Origin: Streptomyces griseus subsp. griseus
GTDB lineage: Bacteria > Actinomycetota > Actinomycetes > Streptomycetales > Streptomycetaceae
Length of the DNA stretch: 64,000 nt
Assembly: GCF_003610995.1 (NCBI RefSeq)
Contig: NZ_CP032543.1
Span: 5,332,001 to 5,396,000 of the forward strand
Direction of reading: 5' to 3'
Both the position numbers and the translations under genes were made by a program. This document shows, piece after piece, positions 29,834 to 38,467 of this stretch (its first letter is position 1; each line of letters starts with the position of its first letter). The notes under the pieces are model-generated. The model was given only the letters and a program-made list of their open reading frames with translations, did no database searches and had not been told where the DNA came from.

Positions 29834-30259
29834 TCAGGAGGGCTCCAGGCCCTCGTGCGCGATCTCCAACGTCTCTATCGCCGCCTGGGAGTTGGCCGGG
29901 TCGAACGACGGACCCTGCCAGCGGACGGGCACGATGCCCTGCACCTGCCAGCTGATGATCCGGCTCAGGTCCGGCCGCAGCGCGACGATCTCACCGTCCT
30001 TGGGCTCCACCCGCTGGATGGTCTCGTTCAGCCAGCGCGCGATCTTCATCGTGTCGGCGGTGACCGGGCGGGTCAGCGTGATGTTGGTCCAGGTGATGCG
30101 CCCCGGCAGCTGCCAGGTGAAGCCGTTGTTGCCGCCTTCGGCGTACGTCTCCATCTCGACCTCGGCGCCCAGACCCGAGCAGGTGTGGAACGCCCCCAGG
30201 TCGCTGCCGCCGATCACGAGCTTGAAGAACACGCTCGTCGCGAAGATGTTGTCCGTCAT
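29834..30259 (-). CDS. CIS tube-type protein (tube initiator, gp19 family)
   Basis: 141 aa. It matches T4 gp19-like tail tube proteins (TIGR02241): FFKLVIGGSDLGAFHTCSGLGAEVEME at the N-terminus and WQGPSFDPANSQAAIETLEIAHEG at the end. It differs clearly from the other tube protein (34116-34556) and lies next to the LysM adaptor, so it is more likely the Afp5-like first ring that joins tube to hub. It lies 46 bp upstream of the LysM gene. Confidence 0.9.
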   Translation of the reverse strand: MTDNIFATSVFFKLVIGGSDLGAFHTCSGLGAEVEMETYAEGGNNGFTWQLPGRITWTNITLTRPVTADTMKIARWLNETIQRVEPKDGEIVALRPDLSRIISWQVQGIVPVRWQGPSFDPANSQAAIETLEIAHEGLEPS

Positions 30260-30339
30260 GCCGTTTCTCTTCTTCCCTGCCGGTGCGGGTCCTGCGGGTT
30301 GTGCCGTCTTTCCGGGGCGTACGGGGTGGGGCGCGGCTG

Positions 30340-33300
30340 TCAGCGGCGGCCGTCGTGGAGCCGTCCGGCGCGCTCGCGCCCTCGGCGCACGTCGGCGCGG
30401 ATGAGCCGGCTCACCGGGTCGATGAGGCGGCGGGCCAGTTCCTCGATATCGGCGCCGGAGATGCGGCTCGCCGCGTTCGCCGTCGACGTCTCGGCCGCGG
30501 GCGCGAGGCCGGACGTGTCTTTGGCCGCACGCTGAACGGGCCTGGGCGCGCCGCTCCCCGTGCCCTTCGGCGGGACCGCCTTCACGGGGACGCCGGTGAT
30601 GCCGGCCTGGACGGCGGCGCGTTGCAGCACCTGGGCCTGTGCCGGGGGCTGCCCTGGGGTGGCGGTGGTGCCGCTCGGCCCGGAGGGTGACGGGTGCGGG
30701 CGCGGTGGAACCCGTACGGAGAGGGCCGGCGGGCCGGGCGGGGGTGCGTCGCCGCCGGGCGTCGGGCCTGCGGGCGAGGGGCCTGCGGGGTCGGGCACGA
30801 CGGGCAGGGGCATCCGCTGGACGGGCACGACGGTGGCTCCGGGCGGGGTGGCCACGGGCGGATGCGGGCGGACGACCGGGACGGGGCGGTGGGACGGGGT
30901 GGCCTGCGGGGGTGCGGTGGGCGCTGCGGAGGAGGCCAGGGGCGGCATGGTGGGCGGTGAGGTGTCTGTGGGGGATGCGGGGCGGGCGATGGGCCGCTCA
31001 GGCGTGTGTGCGGTGTGGGTGGTGTGCCCGCTGGGCGTGGTGCGCCTGTTGGGGCGGTCGGCGGGTGCGGTGCTGGGGGCCGGTGCCGATGAGGCCCGCT
31101 GGACTGTCTGCCAGGGCGTGCGGACGTCGGGGCTGGGCGACGGCGGGGTGGTGGCCGCCGCCGCATCCCGTACCGGACGGCGCTGTACGAGCCGCTGGAG
31201 CGCGCCCCCGATGGCGGACGACCGGCTCCTGGCCGGGGCGGTGGCGCTGCTGGTGGCGCGCTCGGTCTGGGGGGCGGCGGTGCCTTGCGGGCCGCGGGCG
31301 TTGCTGGTGGTGTGCCGGGGTGCGGGTGTGGTGTGCGCGGCGCGCTGGACGGTGGCGCCGGGCGCCGGGGCGGCCGACGCCGGAGTCGGGCCGGGGGTAC
31401 GGGGCTGCTGTGGCGAACCGGACGGGGCGGGCTCGGTGGGCCGGGTGCGGGGTGCGGTGCGCCGGGGCGTCGCACCCGGTGACGCCCGGCGCTCCCCGGT
31501 CCGGGCGTCCCCGGTCGGTGCGTTGTCGGCCTGGGGGCGGCTGCTCCGGGTGGTCCGCGCGCTCCCGGGGGCCGACTGCTGTACGTCGCGGCGCCAGGTG
31601 GCTGCCACGACCGGGCGGGCCGTGCTGCCGCCCGCCGCTGCTGTCGTCGGCGGGGCTGCCGAGAACCTTTCGGCCGAACCGGTGCTGACCTTCAGAGCCC
31701 TGCCCGGGAGCAGGGTGCGCGACCGCTGGACGGTGGGCGGGAGCGCCTCGGTGCCGACGGAGGGCTTGGCCGCGGGCGGTGTGACGGGAGCCCGTCCGCC
31801 CGGCCGCCTCGGGCCGGTGTTCCGGATGCGGACCGGGGCCGGGGGAGGGGCGGGGGAAGCGGCGTTGCCGGGTGCGGGCGTGTCTGCGTCCACCGCGCGC
31901 TGTACGGGAGAGGGCTGGCCGGGCTCCGGTGCCGAGCGGACCGGCATCGAGGGCGGGGCGCTCGGGGCGGGCGGTGGTGTGGCGGCCCCCGCGGGTGCGC
32001 TCCGCGGGGCCGGCGTACCCGAGGGACCCGGCTGCGTACGGCGACGGTCACCGAGGAGCGGTGCGTCGCGCTGGACCCGGGCGGTCGGCGGGAGCGAGGT
32101 GAGGGGCGTACCGATCCCGCCTCGCGTACGGGGGCCGCCGGACGCGTCGGCGGGCGGGGTGGACCCAGGGGCGCCGGGGCGCGGTGCCGGGCGGGGCGCG
32201 CCGGGCGATGGCTGCGCCGGGCCCGTGGCCGGGGCCTTCCGGACGGGAGCGGGTGCGGGTGTTGGTACCTGAGCCGTGGGCGGTGCCTGCCTCGGTGACG
32301 GCGTCGCCGCTGGTGAGGCTGGGGGTGCGGTCTCCGTCGTCCGGCGCTGAAGCACCGGCATGGCCGCCGCTTCCTGCCCTGCCGGGGCAGTCGGCGCGGC
32401 CTGCCCTTGCCCTGCCGGGCCGGAAGGGATGGCCCCGGAGGGCAGTTCCCGCAGGGGCTTGCCGAGGGCGGGACGTACGGTCTCGGGGGCGGGAGCCGAC
32501 GCCCGGCCGGGGCTCTCCTGCCGTACGGGGGCGGTCGGTTGCCGAGCGGCGGCGCTCCGCTGCGCGGTGTCGGGAGCCGTCGGTGCGGCCGCTTCGGTCG
32601 GTGCGGAAGGGGTGGCGGGCGCGGCAAGGGCAGGGGCGGCCTGCGGCAGCCCGGTGATCTGCCGCAGCCGCATCGCCGGACGCCGGGCGACGGTCAGGGG
32701 CGGCGCGGTCCGCCGGGGACGTACAGCGGCGGGCCGCGCACGCTGCACCGAAGCCGAAGCCGAAGCGGGCGAAGGAACCGACGAAGAGGTCGACGAAGGA
32801 GCCGACGCCGGAGGCAGAACCGAAGACGCGGCCGACGCCGAAGGAGCAGCCGCGGCCCCCTCCGCCGTCGCGGCACGCTGCACGGCAGGCGTGGCCGTAG
32901 CGCCCGTGACAGAACGCGCGGACCCCGCTTTCCGTACCGGCTTCCGGTCACTCGCGCGCCCCGCCGCAGCAGGCCCGGCCGAACCGGGCACCCCAGCCGC
33001 CCCGGTCGCCGCCTCGCTCTCGACGCCCTCCGGCCGCGCCGCCCGCAGCAGCAGTGGCCCCCCGGGGGAAGCGGAACGTGCGGCGCCCGGACGGGCGACG
33101 CCGTGGATGAGGCCCACCGGGGCGGACGGCAGTACGGCGTGGCCGAGTTCGCCGCCGAGGGTCGGGTTCTGCCAGGAGGCGAGCTGGGAGCGGAACCGCA
33201 GCCCGTCGCTCACCCCGATCGAGGACCGGGCGACGGTCACCGTGGGCGGCGCGACCTGACGCCAGCCCCCGTCCCAGCCGGAGCCGGAGCCGGAACCGGA

Positions 33301-33453
33301 AGCAGAACCGGAGCCGGAAGCCCCCGGCCCCGCCCCGGCACCCGTCCCCACGCCCGTACCACCATCGGCACCGGCACCGGAGCTCACACCGGCCCCGGCT
33401 TCCGGACCCGGCCGTGGCCGGTCCGTTCGGCGCAGCCAGTCCCCGAGCCCCAC
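30340..33453 (-). CDS. CIS-linked large disordered protein with repeated xQR motifs
   Basis: 1037 aa from GTG 33453. Residues 1-65 are Gly/Ser/Ala-rich. A more ordered segment (about 68-125) contains SIGVSDGLRFRSQLASWQ and ELGHAVLPSAPVGL. Then comes about 850 residues of Pro/Ala/Thr/Ser-rich disordered sequence in which a short motif (V/L/A)QR recurs about 14 times (AVQRAA, SVQRAR, TVQRSR, TVQRAA, PVQRAA and so on). The C-terminal 45 residues (DIEELARRLIDPVSRLIRADVRRGRERAG) look like a conserved amphipathic helix. It lies between the 52-aa protein and the tube initiator. Function unknown; scaffold, ruler or cargo adaptor are options. It should be translated, since no frame break was seen. Confidence 0.7.
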   Translation of the reverse strand: MGLGDWLRRTDRPRPGPEAGAGVSSGAGADGGTGVGTGAGAGPGASGSGSASGSGSGSGWDGGWRQVAPPTVTVARSSIGVSDGLRFRSQLASWQNPTLGGELGHAVLPSAPVGLIHGVARPGAARSASPGGPLLLRAARPEGVESEAATGAAGVPGSAGPAAAGRASDRKPVRKAGSARSVTGATATPAVQRAATAEGAAAAPSASAASSVLPPASAPSSTSSSVPSPASASASVQRARPAAVRPRRTAPPLTVARRPAMRLRQITGLPQAAPALAAPATPSAPTEAAAPTAPDTAQRSAAARQPTAPVRQESPGRASAPAPETVRPALGKPLRELPSGAIPSGPAGQGQAAPTAPAGQEAAAMPVLQRRTTETAPPASPAATPSPRQAPPTAQVPTPAPAPVRKAPATGPAQPSPGAPRPAPRPGAPGSTPPADASGGPRTRGGIGTPLTSLPPTARVQRDAPLLGDRRRTQPGPSGTPAPRSAPAGAATPPPAPSAPPSMPVRSAPEPGQPSPVQRAVDADTPAPGNAASPAPPPAPVRIRNTGPRRPGGRAPVTPPAAKPSVGTEALPPTVQRSRTLLPGRALKVSTGSAERFSAAPPTTAAAGGSTARPVVAATWRRDVQQSAPGSARTTRSSRPQADNAPTGDARTGERRASPGATPRRTAPRTRPTEPAPSGSPQQPRTPGPTPASAAPAPGATVQRAAHTTPAPRHTTSNARGPQGTAAPQTERATSSATAPARSRSSAIGGALQRLVQRRPVRDAAAATTPPSPSPDVRTPWQTVQRASSAPAPSTAPADRPNRRTTPSGHTTHTAHTPERPIARPASPTDTSPPTMPPLASSAAPTAPPQATPSHRPVPVVRPHPPVATPPGATVVPVQRMPLPVVPDPAGPSPAGPTPGGDAPPPGPPALSVRVPPRPHPSPSGPSGTTATPGQPPAQAQVLQRAAVQAGITGVPVKAVPPKGTGSGAPRPVQRAAKDTSGLAPAAETSTANAASRISGADIEELARRLIDPVSRLIRADVRRGRERAGRLHDGRR

Positions 33454-33457
33454 ACGA

Positions 33458-33616
33458 TCACCCGCCTTCGTTGACGCGGGTGTTGATCCGCGCTATCTCC
33501 CGCACCCACTGCTGACGTTCCGCGTGGGTGAGGTCGAGAATGTCCTCACGCTGCCAATGGAAGTGGTAGGCGACGTACGCGATCTCCTCCCGCAACCGGG
33601 GAAGCGCGTACGTCAC
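33458..33616 (-). CDS. Small CIS protein of 52 aa (DUF6760-like)
   Basis: Too short for most gene calls. It runs from GTG 33616 to TGA 33458-33460. Its GTG overlaps the stop of the upstream gene by 4 bp and its own stop lies 4 bp before the start of the 1037-aa gene. The sequence includes YALPRLREEIAYVAYHFHW, then a helix with LDLTHAERQQWVREIARIN, matching a small family repeatedly seen in CIS clusters (I recall it as DUF6760). The tight coupling argues it is real. It may act as the second half of a tail assembly chaperone pair; that is inference. Confidence 0.8.
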   Translation of the reverse strand: MTYALPRLREEIAYVAYHFHWQREDILDLTHAERQQWVREIARINTRVNEGG

Positions 33617-34119
33617 GATTCCCCCAGGCGCCCACCCGAGAGGTCCACCTCGAACGAGTCGTGGCAGTGCGGGCAGGTCACCGCGGCGTGCGTGTGGCCC
33701 TCGCTGTTGATCCGGCGGTAGAAGTCCTGGAGGAACGCCACATCGGTGGCGTACATCCGCTCCACGATCCCCGCGTGCACATCGGTGACCGTGCCGAGCT
33801 GGGTGATGACCTGGCTCAGCAGCACCACGGACAGATACGCCGGGTTCTCCTTCACCCGCAGGTCGATCTGCGGGCGCAGCTCGTCCCGGGCCGTCGCGAG
33901 CCGCATGGTGCCGTGCCGGTGCAACTGGCCCTCGTCGTCGACGTACCCGCGCGGCAGCTCGAACGCGAACTCCGTCTGGAGCGAGTCCCGTTCGCGCTGC
34001 GGTGCGCGGGCGGGCGCCGGTGCGGGCGCCGGCGCCTCCTGGCGTGCGGCGGTCGTGGCGGCCAGGTTGTCGAGGGTCTCTTCGAGGCCGCTGCCCGGCG
34101 AGACGGTCCGGCGCCTCAT
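33613..34119 (-). CDS. CIS T4-baseplate-like / tail assembly protein
   Basis: 168 aa from ATG 34119, overlapping the tube stop by 4 bp. After a Pro/Ala linker (about residues 30-45) the core reads FAFELPRGYVDDEGQLH, then NPAYLSVVLLSQVITQLG and RMYATDVAFLQDFYRRIN, which I associate with the T4 gp51-like baseplate/tail assembly family (PF12322). The C-terminus holds a CPHCH pair that could bind zinc together with nearby His. It probably works as a chaperone or minor baseplate protein. Confidence 0.7.
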   Translation of the reverse strand: MRRRTVSPGSGLEETLDNLAATTAARQEAPAPAPAPARAPQRERDSLQTEFAFELPRGYVDDEGQLHRHGTMRLATARDELRPQIDLRVKENPAYLSVVLLSQVITQLGTVTDVHAGIVERMYATDVAFLQDFYRRINSEGHTHAAVTCPHCHDSFEVDLSGGRLGES

Positions 34120-34556
34120 TCGACCACGATCTCCTCGAAGGTGATGGTCACCGTCTCGGTCGCCGCGCTGGACTCGCCGGCCTTGAGCGAGGGGCCCTCC
34201 CACTTGGATGCCCAGCCCTGCATCAGCTGGATGCGCCGGACGGTCTCACCGGTCGAGTCCTTGATCTCGATCGTGAGGTTCTGGCGCGCGGTGTCGACGG
34301 CCCCGTTGTTGAGCGTCTCCTTGATCCAGGTGGTGAACTCGCTGCTCTTGTCGAGTCCACGGGTGATCGTCACCTCGCCCGCCTGGCGCGCGCCCGGCTG
34401 CTTGCGGATGATCTGCTTGCCCTCGGCGGTCACCTGACGGACCTCGACGACTTCTTCCTCGACGGTCATGCCGCTGATCTCCTGGATGGACTCCACGAGA
34501 TAGCCGCCGAGCTGCACGCCGAATACGTGGGTGGAAAGAGCGTCGCCCTCTGCCAT
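34116..34556 (-). CDS. CIS inner tube protein (gp19 family)
   Basis: 146 aa. T4 gp19/Hcp-like tube fold: FGVQLGGYLVESIQEISGM at the start, then QPGARQAGEVTITRGLDKSSEFTTW and WASKWEGPSLKAGESSAATETVTITFEEI. It lies directly after the sheath gene (65-bp gap), the usual place of the main tube subunit, and should stack in hexameric rings inside the sheath. Confidence 0.93.
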   Translation of the reverse strand: MAEGDALSTHVFGVQLGGYLVESIQEISGMTVEEEVVEVRQVTAEGKQIIRKQPGARQAGEVTITRGLDKSSEFTTWIKETLNNGAVDTARQNLTIEIKDSTGETVRRIQLMQGWASKWEGPSLKAGESSAATETVTITFEEIVVE

Positions 34557-34621
34557 GACTGTGTGCCACCTGTTCCGCTAGTGAAGATGAGAGATGAAGG
34601 GGGTGAGGAGGACCGGGCTGG

Positions 34622-36168
34622 TCACTCGTCGATGAGGCTGGTGCTGTCGGAGAACTGCGCCAGGCGGAAGACCACGAACTCCGCGGGCTTCACCGGGGCG
34701 ACGCCGATCTCGCAGACGACCTGGCCGAGGTCGATGGACTCCTGCGGGTTGTTGCTCCGGTCGCAGCGGACGTAGAACGCCTCCTCGGCCGTGCGGCCGA
34801 ACAGCGCACCGCGTCGCCACTCCTCGGTGAGGAAGGCGGTGACGTTGCGCCGGATGCTGGACCAGAGGCGGTCGTCGTTCGGCTCGAACACCACCCACTG
34901 GGTGCCCAGGAGGATGGACTCCTCCAGGTAGTTGAAGAGCCGGCGCACGTTCAGGTAGCGCCAGGCCGGGTCGGAGGAGAGGGTCCGGGCCCCCAGATGC
35001 GGATGCCCCGGCCCGGGAAGGCCCGCACGCAGTTGACGCCGATCGGGTTCAGCAGGTCCTGCTCGCCCTTGCTGAGCCGGATCTCCAGGTCCACCGCACC
35101 GCGGATGACCTCGTTGGCCGGGGCCTTGTGGACTCCGCGCTCACCGTCGCTGCGCGCCCACACACCGGCCACGTGACCGCTCGGCGGGACCAGGGAGTTG
35201 CGGCCGCTCGCCGGGTCGAAGACCTTGACCCAGGGGTAGTACAGGGTGGCGTAGCGGGAGTCGTAGCCGGCGTCGTCGTTGCGCCAGGTGCGGACCTGCT
35301 GGGCGTTCATGCCGGGCGGGGTGTCCAGGACGGCGACCCGGTCGCCCATCTGCTCGCAGTGCGAGATGACCGCGAGCTGCACGGTCTTGACGCCCTCGGC
35401 GTCGATCTCGCCGCGCTGGAAGGCGCTCATCAGGTCCGGGACGGCGACCATGGTGATCTCGTCGATCGACTCCAGGCCGCCGAAGCCGGTGCGGGCGGCG
35501 GCGTCGCCGACGTACTCGGAGGCGTCGAGGCGGGCCACGCCGGAGCCGGGGGTGCCGGAGGCCGGGGCGGGAGCGAGGGCGACGGTCTGCTTCTCGGGCC
35601 GGCTCTGGGCCGTGCCGGGCTGCTCGGTGACCTGGATCAGCTTGGAGTCGCGGGCCTGGGTGACCAGATAGCCCTTGACGTTCTTGCGGGTGGAGACGTC
35701 GTACGTCTCCACGACCTTGCCGGCCTGGCGGACCAGCAGCTTGAAGCGGTCCTCCGGGGGGTTCTCGCCCTCGGGGTCGGCGATCTCCACGGAGAGGTCC
35801 GCGCCGGTGCCGGACTTGGCGGCGACCAGGAAGCCGCCGAGGGCGACGGGGGCGGGCTCCTGGGAGACGGCGCCGGGGGCCGTGGAGTCCGACGCGCCCT
35901 GGGCGGGGCCGCCGATGCGCACGATGTAGGCCGCGCCGCCGCCGTTGGCGAAGAAGCCGTAGACGGCGTGGGCGAGGTAGGTGTCGGCGGTGAAGGTGCC
36001 GAACGCCTGGACGTACTGGTCCCAGTTGGTCACCAGCGTGGGCTGGTGGAAGGGGCCCGTCCCGGCGAAGCCGACGAAGGCTGCGACCGCGGTGCCGACT
36101 CCCTCGATGGGCCGTGCTCCGGACTGCACCTCCTCCACGTATACACCGGGGGTGAGGTACGACGGCAT
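34622..36168 (-). pseudogene. CIS contractile sheath protein, frameshifted in this sequence
   Basis: The gene begins at ATG 36168 with the sheath N-terminus PSYLTPGVYVEEVQSGARPI. Reading frame is lost near 34990, in the run tgggggcccgg (minus strand): one more G would give IWGARTLSSDPAWRYLNVRR, the conserved sheath core, and continue in frame to the stop at 34622. As written, the first frame ends at 34951 after 405 codons, and the remaining 110 codons are in another frame. Without the fix, the product lacks the conserved C-terminal core and the C-terminal arm that links sheath subunits. The total is 1547 bp, one base short of 516 codons. The gene is otherwise complete, so sequence error or a recent mutation are the main options. 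The protein should form the contracting outer cylinder. Confidence 0.85.
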
Positions 36169-36887
36169 GCTCGCTCCTTCGGGGTGGTCACTCGTTCACC
36201 GGCCAGTCTTGCCCGGCGGTGGTGGCCGGGAGTAGGTCTCAAAGTCCTGGGCGCGGGGCAGCGACACTGCCTTCCCGGGCACCCTTACGGGGCCGAATGC
36301 TGCCCTTGGCGGACCTCCCCCGTGCCGCTTGGGCATTCGCGCGGGCGGGGCATATTCCGGCGTCCCGAGATGGGGCGACGGGGAACAGCGGGTCACGGAA
36401 CTGTTTCCGCTCCGGCCGGCGTTCCGGGGATTCATCGGAATCTCAGATTCCGCTTCCCGGTGGCGATGTGTTCGGTATCTCTTTTCCTCGATGAACGCCG
36501 GATGGCGAAAACCCGTACCTGGTCCTCCCGGAATCGCGGCGGACTGATGGGATTCGGCCAGAATGCGCCCAGAAGGTGGGGTCATCCGGCCCATTTCTGC
36601 CCACGTAAACGGGCGCCCGACCGTTCCGATCGGGCGCCCGGCGCCTTTCTCCGAACCGTCAGTAACGGCTCTGATCAGGCCTGTTCGTGCTCCGACCCGC
36701 CGCAGCCGGATATTCTTCTCAGGTCGGCGGCGTCGCGCATGACCGAATTGGCATAGACCTCTGGCGGATTCAGGAGGATGAATCCGCCATCGCTCGGAAC
36801 GCCGGGTTTCCCCCGGGGCCGGGTATCTGCTGTTGTCGTGACCTATAGGTGCGGCGGAGCGCTCGGCGTTGCCGTTTCGGCGGTGTT
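36169..36887. promoter_or_regulatory. Long leader region before the sheath gene
   Basis: About 720 bp without a credible gene. It separates the CIS structural operon (starting at 36168) from the membrane-protein gene ending at 36888. GC content is lower than around it (for example 36400-36560 and 36690-36800). It should hold the main CIS promoter; no specific operator was identified. A hairpin (36610-36640) lies inside. Confidence 0.5.
36610..36640. terminator. Hairpin, probable terminator of the membrane-protein gene
   Basis: Perfect 11-bp arms (36610-36620 and 36630-36640) with a 9-base loop. It lies about 250 bp past the stop of the minus-strand gene 36888-38267 and in front of the sheath operon. 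A short T-rich patch (cctttct) follows on the plus strand. Confidence 0.65.
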
Positions 36888-38267
36888 CTACCGTGCGAGA
36901 TCGCTGAGTACGCCACTGACGTTAATCACCTGATGGCAGCCCGAAGCCTGTGTGCCGGTCGCCGGAGTGCCGGGCTTGGAGCAGGTGACGGCGGCGGTGA
37001 CCGTGGCGTTCTCCGGAATCTGAATGGGGGTGACCCAGTGATAGTCCTGGTTGCGGAAGGTTTCGAGCGCGATGGTGGTGATCTTCCGCTCTCCGAAGGA
37101 GATCGTCAGCACCCCCTCGTCGCCCTGGAAGTTCGCCACCACGAGGTCCGTGATGCCGAAGACCTTGCCCGCCGGAACCTGGTACGTCCCCTGCTCCTCG
37201 GCCCCGGCCCCGGACTCCACGTCGATGGTCGCGGAGCTCTGGCCGCCGCCCCCGGCGCCCGTACCGCCCGTACCGGAGCCCGTCCCCTGACCCGTACCGG
37301 AACCGCCGGTGCCACCGGGTGTGCCCGGCGCGTCCGGGCCGGTGCCCTGACCCTGGTTTCCGCCCGGGCTGTCCGGACCGCCCGGCGTGGGCGCGCCCTG
37401 CTGCCGCTCGCGGGCCGCCTCCTCCTGCGCGGCCTCGGTCACCGCCTGCTTCGCGGTGCTCTTCACCGCCGGCCGGACCAGCGCGAACCAGGCCAGCAGC
37501 AGTGCCAGCAGCGCGGCCAGCACGATCAGCAGCCACTTGGGCAGCACGGGCAGCTGGAGGAACTCCCCGGGGATCGGCTCCGGACGTACGGTCTCCGGCT
37601 GCGCTGGCTCCGGCCGGACGGGCTCCCGGCCCCAGGCCTCCACCTTGACCGCCTCGACGGGTGCCTCGGCCTCGGCGGCCTCCACCTCGAACGGCCAGGT
37701 GACCGGCTCGCCGAACCAGATCAGCTTGGCCGCACGGACCTTGAGCCGCACCTCCGCCGACTCGCCAGGCTCCAGCCGCCGTTGGGCCGGGGTGAACCCC
37801 AGCCGCAGCTCCTCCCCGGCCTGCTTGCCGGTGAAGGCGACGTCGACCGGGGTGTTCCCGGTGTTCTGCACGGCGGTACGGAAGCGGGCACCCAGCCAGC
37901 CCCGGCGGCGGCGCGGCTCCAGCTCGGTGCGCAGCTCGTGGAAGGGCTCCACGATGACCGTGCCCTCCGGCACCACCACCGACTCCGGGTGCTCCGCGGG
38001 CAGTACGCGGACGGCCAGCGGGGTCTCGCCCGCCCTGACCTCGTGGGAGCGGGGCGGGGCGAAGGTGAGGGTCACCGTCTCGGAGGTGCCCGGGTAGAGC
38101 GACACGCGGGCCGGCTCGACGGTGCTCCACGCGGCGCAGTCGCCGACGACTTCGAGGGTGTAGGCCTCGACGATGTCACCGTCGTTGCGCACGGTCAGGG
38201 TCGTCGTCGCGGTACCGCCGGGCGACACCGTCACCGTGGGCATTTCGAGTTCGGCAGATGTGGTCAC
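36888..38267 (-). CDS. CIS-linked membrane protein with Ig-like domain and glycine-rich linker
   Basis: 459 aa from GTG 38267. The N-terminal half holds two Ig-like/COG1470-type beta domains (LTVRNDGDIVEAYTLEV and TAVQNTGNTPVDVAFTG) facing the cytoplasm if there is no signal peptide, which none is seen. One transmembrane helix is at about 240-263 (LLIVLAALLALLLAWFALV). A long Gly/Pro/Ser/Gln linker follows, then a C-terminal beta domain (about 355-459) on the far side. It is divergent from the LuxR regulator (200-bp gap). The shape suits a membrane anchor or receptor for the CIS particle. The function is unproven. Confidence 0.7.
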   Translation of the reverse strand: MTTSAELEMPTVTVSPGGTATTTLTVRNDGDIVEAYTLEVVGDCAAWSTVEPARVSLYPGTSETVTLTFAPPRSHEVRAGETPLAVRVLPAEHPESVVVPEGTVIVEPFHELRTELEPRRRRGWLGARFRTAVQNTGNTPVDVAFTGKQAGEELRLGFTPAQRRLEPGESAEVRLKVRAAKLIWFGEPVTWPFEVEAAEAEAPVEAVKVEAWGREPVRPEPAQPETVRPEPIPGEFLQLPVLPKWLLIVLAALLALLLAWFALVRPAVKSTAKQAVTEAAQEEAARERQQGAPTPGGPDSPGGNQGQGTGPDAPGTPGGTGGSGTGQGTGSGTGGTGAGGGGQSSATIDVESGAGAEEQGTYQVPAGKVFGITDLVVANFQGDEGVLTISFGERKITTIALETFRNQDYHWVTPIQIPENATVTAAVTCSKPGTPATGTQASGCHQVINVSGVLSDLAR

Positions 38268-38467
38268 CCTGCGACGGTAGGCCGCACCCGCCGCCGCGCA
38301 GCAGGGTCGCGAGGGCAACGAGCGGGCAGGGCCGATGCCCCGCGGGCACACCGCCCCGGTGGCCCCCCGCCCCCGCCCCGGGCCCGCGCCCCCTGCCGAA
38401 GACCGGTGCTGTGGGAGCGGAGACAGGCACATCGGGCGGAAGCGGCTGAGGAAGACGGCGCGGAGCG

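Noticed and set aside
30560..32272. 570-codon plus-strand frame inside the 1037-aa gene
   Set aside because: Gly/Arg/Ala-rich mirror of the Pro/Ala-rich minus-strand protein, without a ribosome site or operon context.
36196..36594. Possible small genes on either strand in the gap before the sheath gene
   Set aside because: No ribosome site, no family likeness and unconvincing composition; more likely leader DNA.
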